Shown here: one piece after another, positions 31,290-40,504 of the stretch
How the letters are laid out: each line of letters opens with the position of its first letter
How positions within the stretch are numbered: the stretch's first letter is position 1
IMG/VR virus record: IMGVR_UViG_3300044464_000110
Span: 1 to 51,148 of that record
Strand: one strand, 5' to 3'
Source of the DNA: a virus
DNA: 51,148 nucleotides
Translations under genes and position numbers: made by a program
The notes under the pieces: model-generated
What the model saw: only the letters and a program-made list of their open reading frames with translations
What the model was told of the DNA's origin: nothing
Database searches by the model: none

Positions 31290-32258
31290 GTGGCCAGTGT
31301 GGAGCTGCAGTTCCCGCCCGCGATCAGCAACCACAGCGCCGGCGGGCCAGGCTACCGCACCAGCATCGTGGAGCTGGACAGCGGCGCCGAGGAACGCGTC
31401 GGTTTCTGGTCGGCGCCGCGGTACCACTACAACCTGCAGTACGGCATCCGGAACTTCGCCGACCTGCGCACCGTGCTGAACTTCTACGTGGCGCGGCGCG
31501 GGCCGGCGGTGGCCTTCCGCTACAAGGACTGGCTCGACTACAGCAGCTCGGCCACTGGCAAGCCCAGCAGCAGCACGCCGGTCAACACGGACCAGCAGAT
31601 CGGCGTGGGCAACGCCAGTCAGACGGCCTTCCAGCTCGTGAAGAACTACGCCGACGCCGGCGCCACGGTGGTGCGCACCGTCACGAAGCCGGTCACGGGG
31701 TCCGTCACAATCTCATTCGACGGCGTCGATCAGCCGTCCGGCTGGACGGTCGACACGACCACCGGCATCGTCACGTTCTCGGTCGCGCCCGGGAACGGTG
31801 TCGTCGTCAAGGCCGGCTACCTCTTCGACGTGCCGGTGCGCTTCGGCGGCGAGATCGACGCAGGGCTTCTGCTGGCGCTCGACACGTTCGACGCCGGGTC
31901 GCTGCCGTCCATCCCGCTCGTAGAGGTCATCGGCGAGACGCCGAGTGCGGAGGACAAGCCGCCGGGCGGCTCAGCGGCCGTGTCGCTCGCGGCCAGCGCC
32001 AGCTTCACGCGCGCGACCGGCGAGCTGCTGGTGGTGACGCCAACGACGGGCGGCTTCAACTACACGCAGAGCGAGCCCGAGACGGGGCTGGGCCTCGGCG
32101 GCCCTTACCATCGCATCGTCAACGCCAGCGGCTCCTTCTCCTTCACGCTCAAGGGCCAGCTAGGTGGCACCATCGTCTCGGTCGCCGCTGGCGCGACCTA
32201 CGAGATGTGGATCAAGGACGGCGGCGCCGGCACCAAGCAGTGGGCGGCCTTCCCATGA
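31290..32258 (+). CDS. Distal tail protein, DUF2460 / GTA gp12-like (322 aa)
   Basis: GTG 31290 follows GAGGAGG. The N-terminal signature FPPAISNHSAGGPGYRTSI, FYVARRGPAVAFRYKDWLDY and a central INSFDG-type beta region (GSVTISFDGVDQPSGWTVDT) are those of DUF2460 (TIGR02217). The usual family length is about 200 residues, so the C-terminal about 110 residues (from IPLVEVIGE) are an added beta-rich domain, possibly carbohydrate-binding. Confidence 0.85.
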   Translation: MASVELQFPPAISNHSAGGPGYRTSIVELDSGAEERVGFWSAPRYHYNLQYGIRNFADLRTVLNFYVARRGPAVAFRYKDWLDYSSSATGKPSSSTPVNTDQQIGVGNASQTAFQLVKNYADAGATVVRTVTKPVTGSVTISFDGVDQPSGWTVDTTTGIVTFSVAPGNGVVVKAGYLFDVPVRFGGEIDAGLLLALDTFDAGSLPSIPLVEVIGETPSAEDKPPGGSAAVSLAASASFTRATGELLVVTPTTGGFNYTQSEPETGLGLGGPYHRIVNASGSFSFTLKGQLGGTIVSVAAGATYEMWIKDGGAGTKQWAAFP

Positions 32259-32593
32259 TCGACGAGGCTACGTACTACGGGGGCTCTCTCAAGAAGACGC
32301 TGGCCGCCGAGTACCACATTAGCCCGCGCAGGGAGCGCTTCGGGCACTTCGACGCGACGGGCTCCAACTTCGCCGTGCGCCTGCCTGACGCGACGCAGTT
32401 GCGCACGGGGCTCGACACGATGCTGGTGGCGGCCTTCACCAACACGCTCACGGTCAAGGACAAGACCGGCGCCACGCTGACGACCATTGGGGTCGATCGA
32501 GTGAAGCGCTTCCACCTGCTCGACAACTCCACAGCCGCCGGCGTCTGGCACTTCAGCGCGGGCTTGGCCGTGAGCCTCGGGACAGCCGTCTAG
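32255..32593 (+). CDS. Tail accessory protein (112 aa)
   Basis: ATGA-coupled between DUF2460 and DUF2163 genes. Mostly beta (SNFAVRLPDATQLRTGLDTM; NTLTVKDKTGATLTTIGVDR). Small beta proteins with LPDATQLRTG are familiar in GTA-like tail modules. It may be a distal-tail or fibre-attachment subunit. Confidence 0.65.
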   Translation: MIDEATYYGGSLKKTLAAEYHISPRRERFGHFDATGSNFAVRLPDATQLRTGLDTMLVAAFTNTLTVKDKTGATLTTIGVDRVKRFHLLDNSTAAGVWHFSAGLAVSLGTAV

Positions 32594-33492
32594 TGCCAGC
32601 CACCATCGCCCCGCCGTGCGCCGCCCTGCTGGAGCAGAAGACCCTGCGCTTCGCGTATCTGTGGGCGATCCTGCGCGCGGATGGCGTGCTGCTCTTCTTC
32701 ACGGACCACAACGCCCCGCTCGTGTTCGGCGGGTTCACGTTCTACCCGGGCGGCTTCGACGCCTCGGCGCGGCGCGCGGACGGCGGGCTGGAGACGCACA
32801 GCCTGTCGCTCGAGGGCATGATCCAGTCGGGCGACATCGCGGTCGCCGACCTGCGCTCAGGGCGTTACGACGAGGCGCAGATCTTCGAGTACCTCGTCGA
32901 CTGGCGCTACCCGTGGGCTGGCGCGATTCGCACCAGGACGTGGTGGATCGACTCGGTGTCCTTCGACGGCCAGCGCTGGTCGGCCGAGACGTCGGGGCTC
33001 GTGCGCTTCCCGCAGGTGCCGACCGGCAAGCTGCTGGCGCGCACCTGCTACTGGAAGCTCTACGAGAACTTCGGCGTGTCCGGCAAGGCCGGCTGCAAGC
33101 TGGACCCGGCCGCGTTCACCTTCACGCCGATCGCGGTGGCTGTGGTCACCGACCCGCGACGCATCTTCACCTGCGACACCGGCATCACGGGCTCGCTGGG
33201 CGCCGACTACTTCGCCGATGGCCGCGTGACCTGGCTGACCGGGCCCAACGCGGGCGTTGTCTCCGAAGTCGCCACGCACAACGACCACGCGGGCGGGCTC
33301 TACACCGTCGAGCTGTACGTGGAGACGGACTTCGACATCGCGGTCGGGAACACGTTCACGATCACGGCCGGCTGCGACAAGCTTTTCTCGACCTGCAAGG
33401 CGAAGTTCAACAACGTGGTGAACTTCGGCGGCGCGCCCAAGAAGCCACGCGCGGGCGACCTACTCAAGATCGCGAAGACGCCACAGTCGTGA
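32593..33492 (+). CDS. DUF2163 / GTA gp13-like tail tip protein (299 aa)
   Basis: GTG 32593 overlaps the preceding TAG. It contains FTDHNAPLVFGGFTFYPGGF, the ESLSLEGM-type region (ETHSLSLEGMIQSGDIAV) and a C-terminal domain with spaced cysteines (AGCDKLFSTCKAKFNNVVNF). This is the TIGR02218 signature. It forms part of the tail tip together with the next NlpC/P60 gene. Confidence 0.85.
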   Translation: MPATIAPPCAALLEQKTLRFAYLWAILRADGVLLFFTDHNAPLVFGGFTFYPGGFDASARRADGGLETHSLSLEGMIQSGDIAVADLRSGRYDEAQIFEYLVDWRYPWAGAIRTRTWWIDSVSFDGQRWSAETSGLVRFPQVPTGKLLARTCYWKLYENFGVSGKAGCKLDPAAFTFTPIAVAVVTDPRRIFTCDTGITGSLGADYFADGRVTWLTGPNAGVVSEVATHNDHAGGLYTVELYVETDFDIAVGNTFTITAGCDKLFSTCKAKFNNVVNFGGAPKKPRAGDLLKIAKTPQS

Positions 33493-33920
33493 CGGAGACG
33501 ATGCATACCCGCCAGGACGTGGTCGACCTGACCCGGAGCTGGATCGGCACGCCGTGGGTCCATCAGGGGCGCCGCGCCGGCGTCGGCCTCGACTGTGTCG
33601 GCCTCATCACCAGCGCGCTGGCCGTGCTGGGCGAGCCGACGAGCGACTACACGTGGTACCGGCGCGCGCCCGAGGGCGACAACCTGCTGCGCGAGATCCG
33701 CGCGCGCTTCGTCGAGCTGCCGGCGCCTGAGCCCGGGTCGCTGCTCGTGTTCTTCATCCGCAGCCGGCGCGTGGCCCAGCACATCGGGCTCCTGACCTAC
33801 GACGGCACCATCGTGCACGCCAACGCCGCCGCCGGGCGCGTGTGCGAGCAGCCCTACGACGCCGAGTGGCAGCGCCGCACGCTCGCGGCCTTCGACCTCA
33901 CGCGGAGGGCCACCGCGTGA
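33489..33920 (+). CDS. NlpC/P60 family peptidase, tail-associated (143 aa)
   Basis: Papain-like peptidases of this family cleave peptidoglycan stem peptides; GTA gp14 homologues act at the tail tip during DNA entry. GTPWVHQGRR precedes GLDCVGLI (catalytic Cys C36) and AQHIGLL (catalytic His H98); a third polar residue could be H110. GTGA-type overlaps on both sides (start GTG 33489; ATG 33501 is an alternative). Confidence 0.85.
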   Translation: MTETMHTRQDVVDLTRSWIGTPWVHQGRRAGVGLDCVGLITSALAVLGEPTSDYTWYRRAPEGDNLLREIRARFVELPAPEPGSLLVFFIRSRRVAQHIGLLTYDGTIVHANAAAGRVCEQPYDAEWQRRTLAAFDLTRRATA

Positions 33921-36559
33921 ACTACGTCGGCGATACCTTCCGGTTCGGCGGGACGCTCTTCAGCTACATCCCTGGCGTCGGCGGCCCGTTCGAGAAGCTG
34001 TTCGACGCCGCCGGGCAATACTTCGATCCGCAGTCGCGCATCTCGGCGCGCCCGATCAAGGAGTTCGGCGTCAACTCAGGCGAGCCGTTCTCGCCGCTGG
34101 ACCTCCCTTTCGGCCCGTCGGCTCCCGTCGACGGCGTCGTCGCGTACATCGGGCCGATCACGAAGAAGAAGGTCAGCACCACGAGCGGTAAGGGCGGCGG
34201 CTCGCAGACCGTCGACAGCTACCAGTACTTCGCGGACGTGGCGATCGACTTCTGCGAGGCGCCCGACGGCGGCATCGTCGAGTACACGTCGCTGTGGGCT
34301 GACGGGCAGTTCGTCTACGGCCAGAACCCGGACCAGAACGAGACGAGCGACGAGCTGGCGCTCGAGGTCGTGACCCTGAAGGGCAAGACCTTCGTCGACA
34401 TCAGCAGCCCGCTCGGCGGCCCGAACCTGAAGAAGTTCAAGCCCTCGGGCGACTCGGTCGTCATGACGGGCTGGGCGACGGGCGGCAACAACATCACGGC
34501 CGACCCCGTGTCGTCCAAGAAGAAGAAGAGCGACGGCACCAGCATCCTGCGCCTGCTGGTCGCCCCCGCCGATGCCGCGGGCGTCGCCGACGAGGCCGCC
34601 GGCTCGACCGTGACGCTCTTCCAGGCGAACCAGAAGAGCAACCTGAACGACCTGGCCGACGTCGAGCTGTACCTCGGGACCGACAGCCAGATCGCCTCGC
34701 CGGCCATCGAGGCCAACGAGGGCACCGGCAACGTCGAGGCCGCGCGCGGCCGGTGCCGCGTGGTCATCAACAAGCTCTACCTCAACAAGTGGGGCAACCG
34801 CGTCCCGATGTCATGGCGCGCCGTCGTCCAGGCCCACGCCTCGCTGACGCTCGCTCAGGCCATCTCGGGGCTGCTGCTGCGCGGCGGGCTGACGGCCGGG
34901 CAGTTCGACGTCACCGGGCTCACGGGCGACGTGCAGGGCTTCGTCCTGCGTGCAGGCGACGCCCCGGCCAGCATGGTCGTGGCCCTCATGATGGCCTACG
35001 ACCTCATGGCGCGCGAGGTGTCCGGGCAGCTCGTGTTCTTCCATCGCGAAGATGCCCCGCACGTCACCGTCGGGGCCGAGGACCTCGGGGCCCACGCGGC
35101 CGACGAGAGCCCGCGGCGCGAGATCGACCTCGAGCGCTCCCCTGCGCTGGACCTGCCCAGCGACGTCCGCGTGTCCTTCCTCGACCCGACCAAGGACCTG
35201 CAGCAGTCCGACGCGCGCCAGCAGATCGCCAACGCCACGACCCAGGCCAGCGTCTCGGTCAACCTTCCGATCGTGCTGGACCCCGAGGACGCGCGAGCCA
35301 TCGCCAAGCGGCTGGCCTGGATGCCGCGAGCCACACGGCACGAAGCCACGTTCAACTGCCCGCCGTCGCGACAGGATATCGTCGAGGGCGACGTTCTCGA
35401 CGTCACGGCCCACGGCGAGGCCTGGCACCTCGTGGCCCAGCGGGTCGAGGCAGGCAAGAGCGGCATCGTGGCCGTGCGGGCCCAGTCCGACAACACGGGC
35501 GTGGTCTCCGTCGCGCCCATCGCCGGCAGCGACGACGACAGCGACTCGCTGCAGGTGCCGCCACCGATTGCGCTGGACGTCATGGACATCCCGGCCATCA
35601 CGCCCGAGCACGTGCTCCTGCCGGGCCGGTACTTCGCGCTGGCGCTGTACGACACCGAGCAGCCGTGGCCCGGCGGCGTGGTCTACGAGAGCACAGACGA
35701 TGGCGACAGCTTCCTGCCGATCGCGCTGGCGCAGACCGAAGCCATCGCGGGCTACGTCTCGGCCGTAGCGGTGTCGGGCTCCAGCGGTGGCGGTCTGGTG
35801 TGGGACCTGCGCTCCAGCTTCACCGTCACGATCTGGAACGGCGAGCTGGAGTCGATCTCCGAGGCCGACGCGCTTGCGCTGCACAACCTCGCGGCGCTGC
35901 GCACGCCGGGCGGCGAGTGGGAGCTGATCATCTTCCGCAACGCCACGCTCATCGGCACCACGAACCTCGGGCACAAGGAATATCAGGTTGACACGATCCT
36001 GCGCGGCGTGCGCGGGACCGAGTACCTCATCACGACGATCACCGCCGGGTCGGCCTTCGTCCTGCTGGAGCCATCGCAGTTCTCGCAGGGGTTCATCGCG
36101 GACCTCGGCACCGAGCGGCTGTACAAGGCCGTCCCAAACGGCGGCGCCTCCTCCGACTTCAGCGACACCGAGGAGCTGACGGTGGCGCTGCACACGCTCA
36201 CGCCGTGGGCACCGACCCTCATCAGTATCACCCCGGACGTCATCTTCCCACTCCTCGACGGATCGCGTGACGAGACTTTCGTCTGGCATCGCCGGACGCG
36301 CGCGTTCACGGACCCACTCGAGCCGGACCAAGTGACCCTCGCCGAAGAGGTCAACGAGTTCTACGTCGACATCTACGTGTCCGGCGGGTTCGTGCGCACC
36401 GAAATGGTCCCCGGCGGCGACGACGGCGAGACGACGTGGACCTATACGGCCGCGGACCAGATCACCGACGGGGCGAACCCCACGGATATCGGGACCGTCA
36501 TCATCTACCAGCGCAGCACCTCGGTCGGGCGGGGCTCACCGCTCGGCCCGCTCGGCTGA
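33917..36559 (+). CDS. Tail baseplate hub protein, GTA gp15-like (880 aa)
   Basis: GTGA-coupled to the peptidase gene. Features are the N-terminal NYVGDTFRFGGTLFSYIPG, GPSAPVDGVVAYIGPITKKK, a long mixed middle (VVALMMAYDLMAREVSGQLV; LPIVLDPEDARAIAKRLAWM) and C-terminal FLLEPSQFSQGFIADLGTE-like and fibronectin-like segments. This corresponds to the large hub or tail tip protein that follows NlpC/P60 in GTA-like modules. Its size, below the usual about 1300 residues of GTA gp15, indicates absence of the TIM-barrel part. Confidence 0.75.
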   Translation: MNYVGDTFRFGGTLFSYIPGVGGPFEKLFDAAGQYFDPQSRISARPIKEFGVNSGEPFSPLDLPFGPSAPVDGVVAYIGPITKKKVSTTSGKGGGSQTVDSYQYFADVAIDFCEAPDGGIVEYTSLWADGQFVYGQNPDQNETSDELALEVVTLKGKTFVDISSPLGGPNLKKFKPSGDSVVMTGWATGGNNITADPVSSKKKKSDGTSILRLLVAPADAAGVADEAAGSTVTLFQANQKSNLNDLADVELYLGTDSQIASPAIEANEGTGNVEAARGRCRVVINKLYLNKWGNRVPMSWRAVVQAHASLTLAQAISGLLLRGGLTAGQFDVTGLTGDVQGFVLRAGDAPASMVVALMMAYDLMAREVSGQLVFFHREDAPHVTVGAEDLGAHAADESPRREIDLERSPALDLPSDVRVSFLDPTKDLQQSDARQQIANATTQASVSVNLPIVLDPEDARAIAKRLAWMPRATRHEATFNCPPSRQDIVEGDVLDVTAHGEAWHLVAQRVEAGKSGIVAVRAQSDNTGVVSVAPIAGSDDDSDSLQVPPPIALDVMDIPAITPEHVLLPGRYFALALYDTEQPWPGGVVYESTDDGDSFLPIALAQTEAIAGYVSAVAVSGSSGGGLVWDLRSSFTVTIWNGELESISEADALALHNLAALRTPGGEWELIIFRNATLIGTTNLGHKEYQVDTILRGVRGTEYLITTITAGSAFVLLEPSQFSQGFIADLGTERLYKAVPNGGASSDFSDTEELTVALHTLTPWAPTLISITPDVIFPLLDGSRDETFVWHRRTRAFTDPLEPDQVTLAEEVNEFYVDIYVSGGFVRTEMVPGGDDGETTWTYTAADQITDGANPTDIGTVIIYQRSTSVGRGSPLGPLG

Positions 36560-36571
36560 CACGGAGGCCTC

Positions 36572-38593
36572 ATGACCGAGACAATCAATATCCAGGTGCC
36601 CCTGATCCCCGAAGGCGCGGTGAAGGGCCACGTCACGCACAACACCGGCATGACGCTGATCGATTGGGCGCTGCTGGGCAGCCTGAACACGATCACGACC
36701 ACGAACACGCCGCTCGGCTCGCCCGTCGACGGCGACGCACGCATCATCGGCGGCGCGCCGACGGGCGCGTGGGCCGGGCATGCCAGTGAGATCGCGGTCT
36801 ATCTCAACGGCTGGCACTTCATCGTGCCGATCGAAGGCCTGCAGCTCTGGGCCGAGGACACCAATAAGCAATACGTCTACGACGGGTCGGCGTACCAGCA
36901 GGTGTACCCAAGCGGCGGCGGCGGGTCGACGCCGACGGGGACTGGCTTCCGGCACGTCACGGGCGGCGTCGAGGACGCGGCGGCCAAGCTGGTCGACACG
37001 GCGGACATCAACAATGCGCAGGTCACGCTCGCGAAGATGGCGGACCTGGCGCAGGACCTCTTCATCGGCCGCACGACGGCGAGCACTGGCGTCCCACAGA
37101 CGGCGACGATCACAGCGGCGGCGCGCACCGTACTCGACGACACGACCGTTGCCGCGATGGTCGACACGCTGGGCGGCGCGTCATCGACGGGCTCCGGTGG
37201 CCTTGCACGCGAGACGAGCCCGGCGTTCGTCACGCCGGCGCTCGGAACGCCGGCATCCGGCAATGACCGCAACCTCGCGAGCCACGGCGCCGACGTGGCC
37301 TCCTCCGGGACGATCGACCTGGACGCCGCGACTGGCGTGGTGGTGGATGTTACCGGCACGACGAACATCACCGCGATCACACTGGCCGACGGCAAACGGC
37401 GCATCTGCAGGTTCACCGGAGCTCTGACGCTCACCAACGGCGCCTCGCTGGTGCTGCCTGGCGGCGCCAACCTGACGACGGTGGCCGGCGACTACGCCAT
37501 CTTCGCCGGGTACGCCGCGGGCGTCGTCCGTTGCGTCGCCTTCGCCCCGGGCAAGCTGCCGATCGCTCTCGGCGGCACGGGCGCCGTGACGGCTGGCGCA
37601 GCGGCGACCGCGCTGGGTGTCGGCACTGGCGACTCGCCGCAGTTCACCGCCGTCAACGTCGGCCATGCCACCGACACGACGGTCGACCGCGCCAGCGCCG
37701 GCGACATCCAGGTCGAGGGCAACCGCATCTTCCGCGTCGGCGGAACCGACGTGCCGGTGGCAGACGGCGGCACGGGGCAGAGCTCCATCATCGACGCGAT
37801 GGATGCGTTCCACACGAAGAGCAGCGACATCGCCTCGGCCGCCACCACGGACCTGTCGACCGCGACGGGCCTCTACGTTGACGTCACCGGGACCACGGAC
37901 ATCACGGCGCTGGGCACCGAGGCTGCCGGCGTGATCCGGCGCTGCCGCTTCACGGGCGCGGGGCTGACGGTCACCCACAACGCGACGTCGCTCATCATGC
38001 CGGGCGAGGCCAACTTCCGGACAAGCCCGAACGACATCTTGGAGTTCGTCAGCCTCGGCAGCGGCAACTGGCAGTGCGCGAACATCCCGCCGCCGCTCGA
38101 GCACACCTCGCGCCTGAACGCCGACTACACGCTGACCAGCACGATATCTGCACAGGTGCTCCTCGTGGCTGGTCAAAATACCTTCACGCTGCCGCTCGGC
38201 GTCTACGAAGTGAACCTGTTCATCTGCATCGACACCATGTCGGGCACCTCCGGCAATGCGTCCTTCAGCCTGCTCGGGGCGGGCAGCGCGACGGTATCTA
38301 ATCCGCTGTGGCTCAACTTCGGCAACGATCTCGCCGGGAGCGCTGGTGGTGGCGCGGCGGGGGGCTGCTGGCAAGCCAACGTCGCCAACGGCGGCGCCAA
38401 TGCCATTACCGCTGCCACGAATACGGGCATGTCCATGCTTGGGAGTGGCACCATCGACGTAACAGGAGCCGGCACCTTGATTCCCAGCATTACGCTCGTC
38501 ACGGCTGCCGCTGCAGTCGTGCGCCGTGGATCGTTCATTCGCTTCCGGCTCATCGGCCCGAGCGCGATGACCAAGCGCGGCAAGGTGAGCTGA
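36572..38593 (+). CDS. Tail fibre, DUF2793-like N-terminus with duplicated beta module (673 aa)
   Basis: The GGAGG site precedes ATG 36572. Residues 1-110 resemble DUF2793 virion-binding domains (EGAVKGHVTHNTGM; DARIIGGAPTGAWAGHASE; GWHFIVPIEGLQLWAEDTNK). After a Gly linker the shaft is Thr/Ala-rich. Two related beta modules at about 244-325 and 422-505 each contain VVVDVTGTTNI or LYVDVTGTTDI followed by CRFTGA. The C-terminal 150 residues form a beta head ending in SFIRFRLIGPSAMTKRG. Receptor-binding is the likely role. Confidence 0.75.
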   Translation: MTETINIQVPLIPEGAVKGHVTHNTGMTLIDWALLGSLNTITTTNTPLGSPVDGDARIIGGAPTGAWAGHASEIAVYLNGWHFIVPIEGLQLWAEDTNKQYVYDGSAYQQVYPSGGGGSTPTGTGFRHVTGGVEDAAAKLVDTADINNAQVTLAKMADLAQDLFIGRTTASTGVPQTATITAAARTVLDDTTVAAMVDTLGGASSTGSGGLARETSPAFVTPALGTPASGNDRNLASHGADVASSGTIDLDAATGVVVDVTGTTNITAITLADGKRRICRFTGALTLTNGASLVLPGGANLTTVAGDYAIFAGYAAGVVRCVAFAPGKLPIALGGTGAVTAGAAATALGVGTGDSPQFTAVNVGHATDTTVDRASAGDIQVEGNRIFRVGGTDVPVADGGTGQSSIIDAMDAFHTKSSDIASAATTDLSTATGLYVDVTGTTDITALGTEAAGVIRRCRFTGAGLTVTHNATSLIMPGEANFRTSPNDILEFVSLGSGNWQCANIPPPLEHTSRLNADYTLTSTISAQVLLVAGQNTFTLPLGVYEVNLFICIDTMSGTSGNASFSLLGAGSATVSNPLWLNFGNDLAGSAGGGAAGGCWQANVANGGANAITAATNTGMSMLGSGTIDVTGAGTLIPSITLVTAAAAVVRRGSFIRFRLIGPSAMTKRGKVS

Positions 38594-38597
38594 GCGC

Positions 38598-38891
38598 GTG
38601 CCGCGGAAGCCCGCCACCGCCAAGGCCTTCAACGCGCGCGCGTTCGTGGCGTCTGCGCCGCAGAGCCACGCCGGCCGCGGCGGATGCGGGACCTGTCGCA
38701 AGACCGCCGTGGTCAAGGCGGTCCGCGAGATCCTGGAGGCGATGGCCGACTCCGGCAAGTACATCTCGGTGCGGCAGATCCTGGACGCCATGCGCGCGCA
38801 GTTCGGGTACGACCTGAAGCACGAGGCGCTGCGGAGCCACATCCAGCGCTGCGAGCAGGGGCTGTATGAAAAAGCGTACGGCCCGCACTGA
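38598..38891 (+). CDS. Small helical protein, possible winged-helix (97 aa)
   Basis: Begins ATAKAFNARAFVASAPQSHA, then GGCGTCRK and a helical body (VKAVREILEAMADSGKYISV then RQILDAMRAQFGYDLKHEAL), which looks like a winged-helix-type fold. It overlaps the phosphoesterase gene by 26 nt and shares an (N/D)ARAFVA element with it. Role unknown. Confidence 0.6.
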   Translation: MPRKPATAKAFNARAFVASAPQSHAGRGGCGTCRKTAVVKAVREILEAMADSGKYISVRQILDAMRAQFGYDLKHEALRSHIQRCEQGLYEKAYGPH

Positions 38892-39981
38892 CAGGGGATT
38901 CGACGCGCGCGCCTTCGTCGCCCACCAGTCGGGCGAGGTCTCGCAGCTCAAGGCCGAGCGCGATCGGCTCCTGAAGAAGCTGGCGCACTACCAGGATGGC
39001 GGCGGTCTCATCGTCGAGGCCGTCGCGGCCGCCTTTGCCGAGCACGCGCCACAGATCGCTGCGCCACCGGCGCCGGCGCACGTCGGCAAGGGCCGTGACG
39101 TCGAGGTGGCCGTGGTGCACCTGTCCGACGTCCAGTACGGCAAGCGCACCGCCAGCTACAACAGCCACGTCGCCGACGAGCGCATCGCGCTGCTGGGCCG
39201 CAAGGTCGAGGAGATCACGGCCCTGCGCCGGAACGCCGCCACGATCCGCGAGTGCCGCCTCTACGTGGGCGGCGACATCGTCGAGGGTGAGGACATCTTC
39301 CCAGGGCAGGCCTACGAGATCGACCAGGGCGTCTTCGATCAGGCCGTGCGCGGCGCGCCGACGGCCATCGCTTCACTCGTGCTGCACCTGCTCCGCATCT
39401 TCGAGCGCGTGCACGTCGTGTCGGTCTCTGGCAACCACGGTCGCAACGGCCGCAAGGGCAGCAACGGCAGCCACAAGACCAACTGGGACAGCGTGGCCAG
39501 CCGCGTCCTCGAGCTGATGCTGCTGGGCCCGCACGCGCCGGCCGAGCTGCGCAAGCGCCTGACGATCGTCGTCGAGGACGAGCGGTTCTACAACGTCGAC
39601 CGCGTCTTCGACTGGGGCAACCTCGTGGTGCACGGCGACCAGATCACCGGTGGATTCGCTGGGTTCCCGTGGTACGGCACCGCGAAGAAGGCGTGGGGGT
39701 GGATCGACTCCATTCCGGCACCGTGGGACTATCTGTGGTTCGGGCACTTCCACACCTTCGCGTCGGCTGTGCTGAACCACCGGACCTTCCTCGCGAACGG
39801 CACGACCGAGAGCGACAATGCCTACGCGCAGGCGCAACTGGCGGCGGCGGGCTTCCCGTGCCAGCGGCTGTCCTACTTCAACCGCGCGCACGGCCTCATC
39901 GCGGACCACCAGGTCTTCCTGTCGCGAGAGCGCCGGCCGCACAAGATGAGGGCCGAGGCATGGCGGAAGGCGCACGCATGA
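38866..39981 (+). CDS. Calcineurin-like metallophosphoesterase (371 aa)
   Basis: Metal-dependent phosphoesterase, related to SbcD/Mre11-type nucleases. Metal ligands and motifs in order are HLSDVQYGK (D88), VGGDIVEGED (D137), SGNHGR (N190, H191), VVHGDQ and FGHFHT. The N-terminal 60 residues hold a coiled coil (SQLKAERDRLLKKLA) after GFDARAFVAH. It may cut or repair DNA ends, but a direct DNA substrate is not proved. Confidence 0.85.
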   Translation: MKKRTARTDRGFDARAFVAHQSGEVSQLKAERDRLLKKLAHYQDGGGLIVEAVAAAFAEHAPQIAAPPAPAHVGKGRDVEVAVVHLSDVQYGKRTASYNSHVADERIALLGRKVEEITALRRNAATIRECRLYVGGDIVEGEDIFPGQAYEIDQGVFDQAVRGAPTAIASLVLHLLRIFERVHVVSVSGNHGRNGRKGSNGSHKTNWDSVASRVLELMLLGPHAPAELRKRLTIVVEDERFYNVDRVFDWGNLVVHGDQITGGFAGFPWYGTAKKAWGWIDSIPAPWDYLWFGHFHTFASAVLNHRTFLANGTTESDNAYAQAQLAAAGFPCQRLSYFNRAHGLIADHQVFLSRERRPHKMRAEAWRKAHA

Positions 39982-40166
39982 CGACGCAGGACGAAAGCCT
40001 GCGCGCCGTGGACAACACGCGCCTCTTCCTGCTGGCCCTGCTGGACCCAAAGCGGACGCCCGGGGTGCCGCGCACGATCCGGCAGTGGGCCAGCCGCCTG
40101 GCGAAGCACTACCCGAGCAGCGCCCTCGATCTGATCGACCGCTCGCTGCGGGACGAGGTGCGATGA
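39978..40166 (+). CDS. Hypothetical protein (62 aa)
   Basis: ATGA-coupled on both sides. Helical, with DPKRTPGVPRTIRQWASRLA and KHYPSSALDLIDRSL. A small cytoplasmic accessory protein of the phosphoesterase operon; no family was recognised. Confidence 0.6.
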   Translation: MTTQDESLRAVDNTRLFLLALLDPKRTPGVPRTIRQWASRLAKHYPSSALDLIDRSLRDEVR

Positions 40167-40504
40167 CCCTGCACCGTTCCGTCGGCTTCCTGCCGTTGCT
40201 ACGCAGCCTGCGCCAGCACTGCCCGCCGGTGCTGCCCATGAGGGTCCGGCGCTGCAAGATCCCAGCGTCGGTGGGCGCGATCGCCGACTGCGCGCTCATG
40301 TCGGACGACGAGGGGAAGCCGTCGCACTTCTCCATCCGCGTGGACTCCCGGCTGCCGGAGATCGCTGCGTGTGACGCCTTGGCGCACGAGGTCGCGCACG
40401 CGCTGGCCTACACGACGGAACACCCGGCGTTCCTGGATCACGGGCCCGAGTGGGGATTGGCGATGGCACGGGTCTACCGCGCGCACGAGGCGCTGCTGAG
40501 GTGA
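40163..40504 (+). CDS. SprT-like zinc metalloprotease domain protein (113 aa)
   Basis: ALAHEVAHAL gives HExxH (H75, E76, H79), with a downstream H93 in FLDHGPEWG as the likely third zinc ligand, followed by a helix. This is the minimal SprT or WSS1-like gluzincin arrangement; in hosts such proteases act on DNA-protein crosslinks. The N-terminus is basic. ATGA/GTGA-coupled in the accessory operon. Confidence 0.75.
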   Translation: MTLHRSVGFLPLLRSLRQHCPPVLPMRVRRCKIPASVGAIADCALMSDDEGKPSHFSIRVDSRLPEIAACDALAHEVAHALAYTTEHPAFLDHGPEWGLAMARVYRAHEALLR

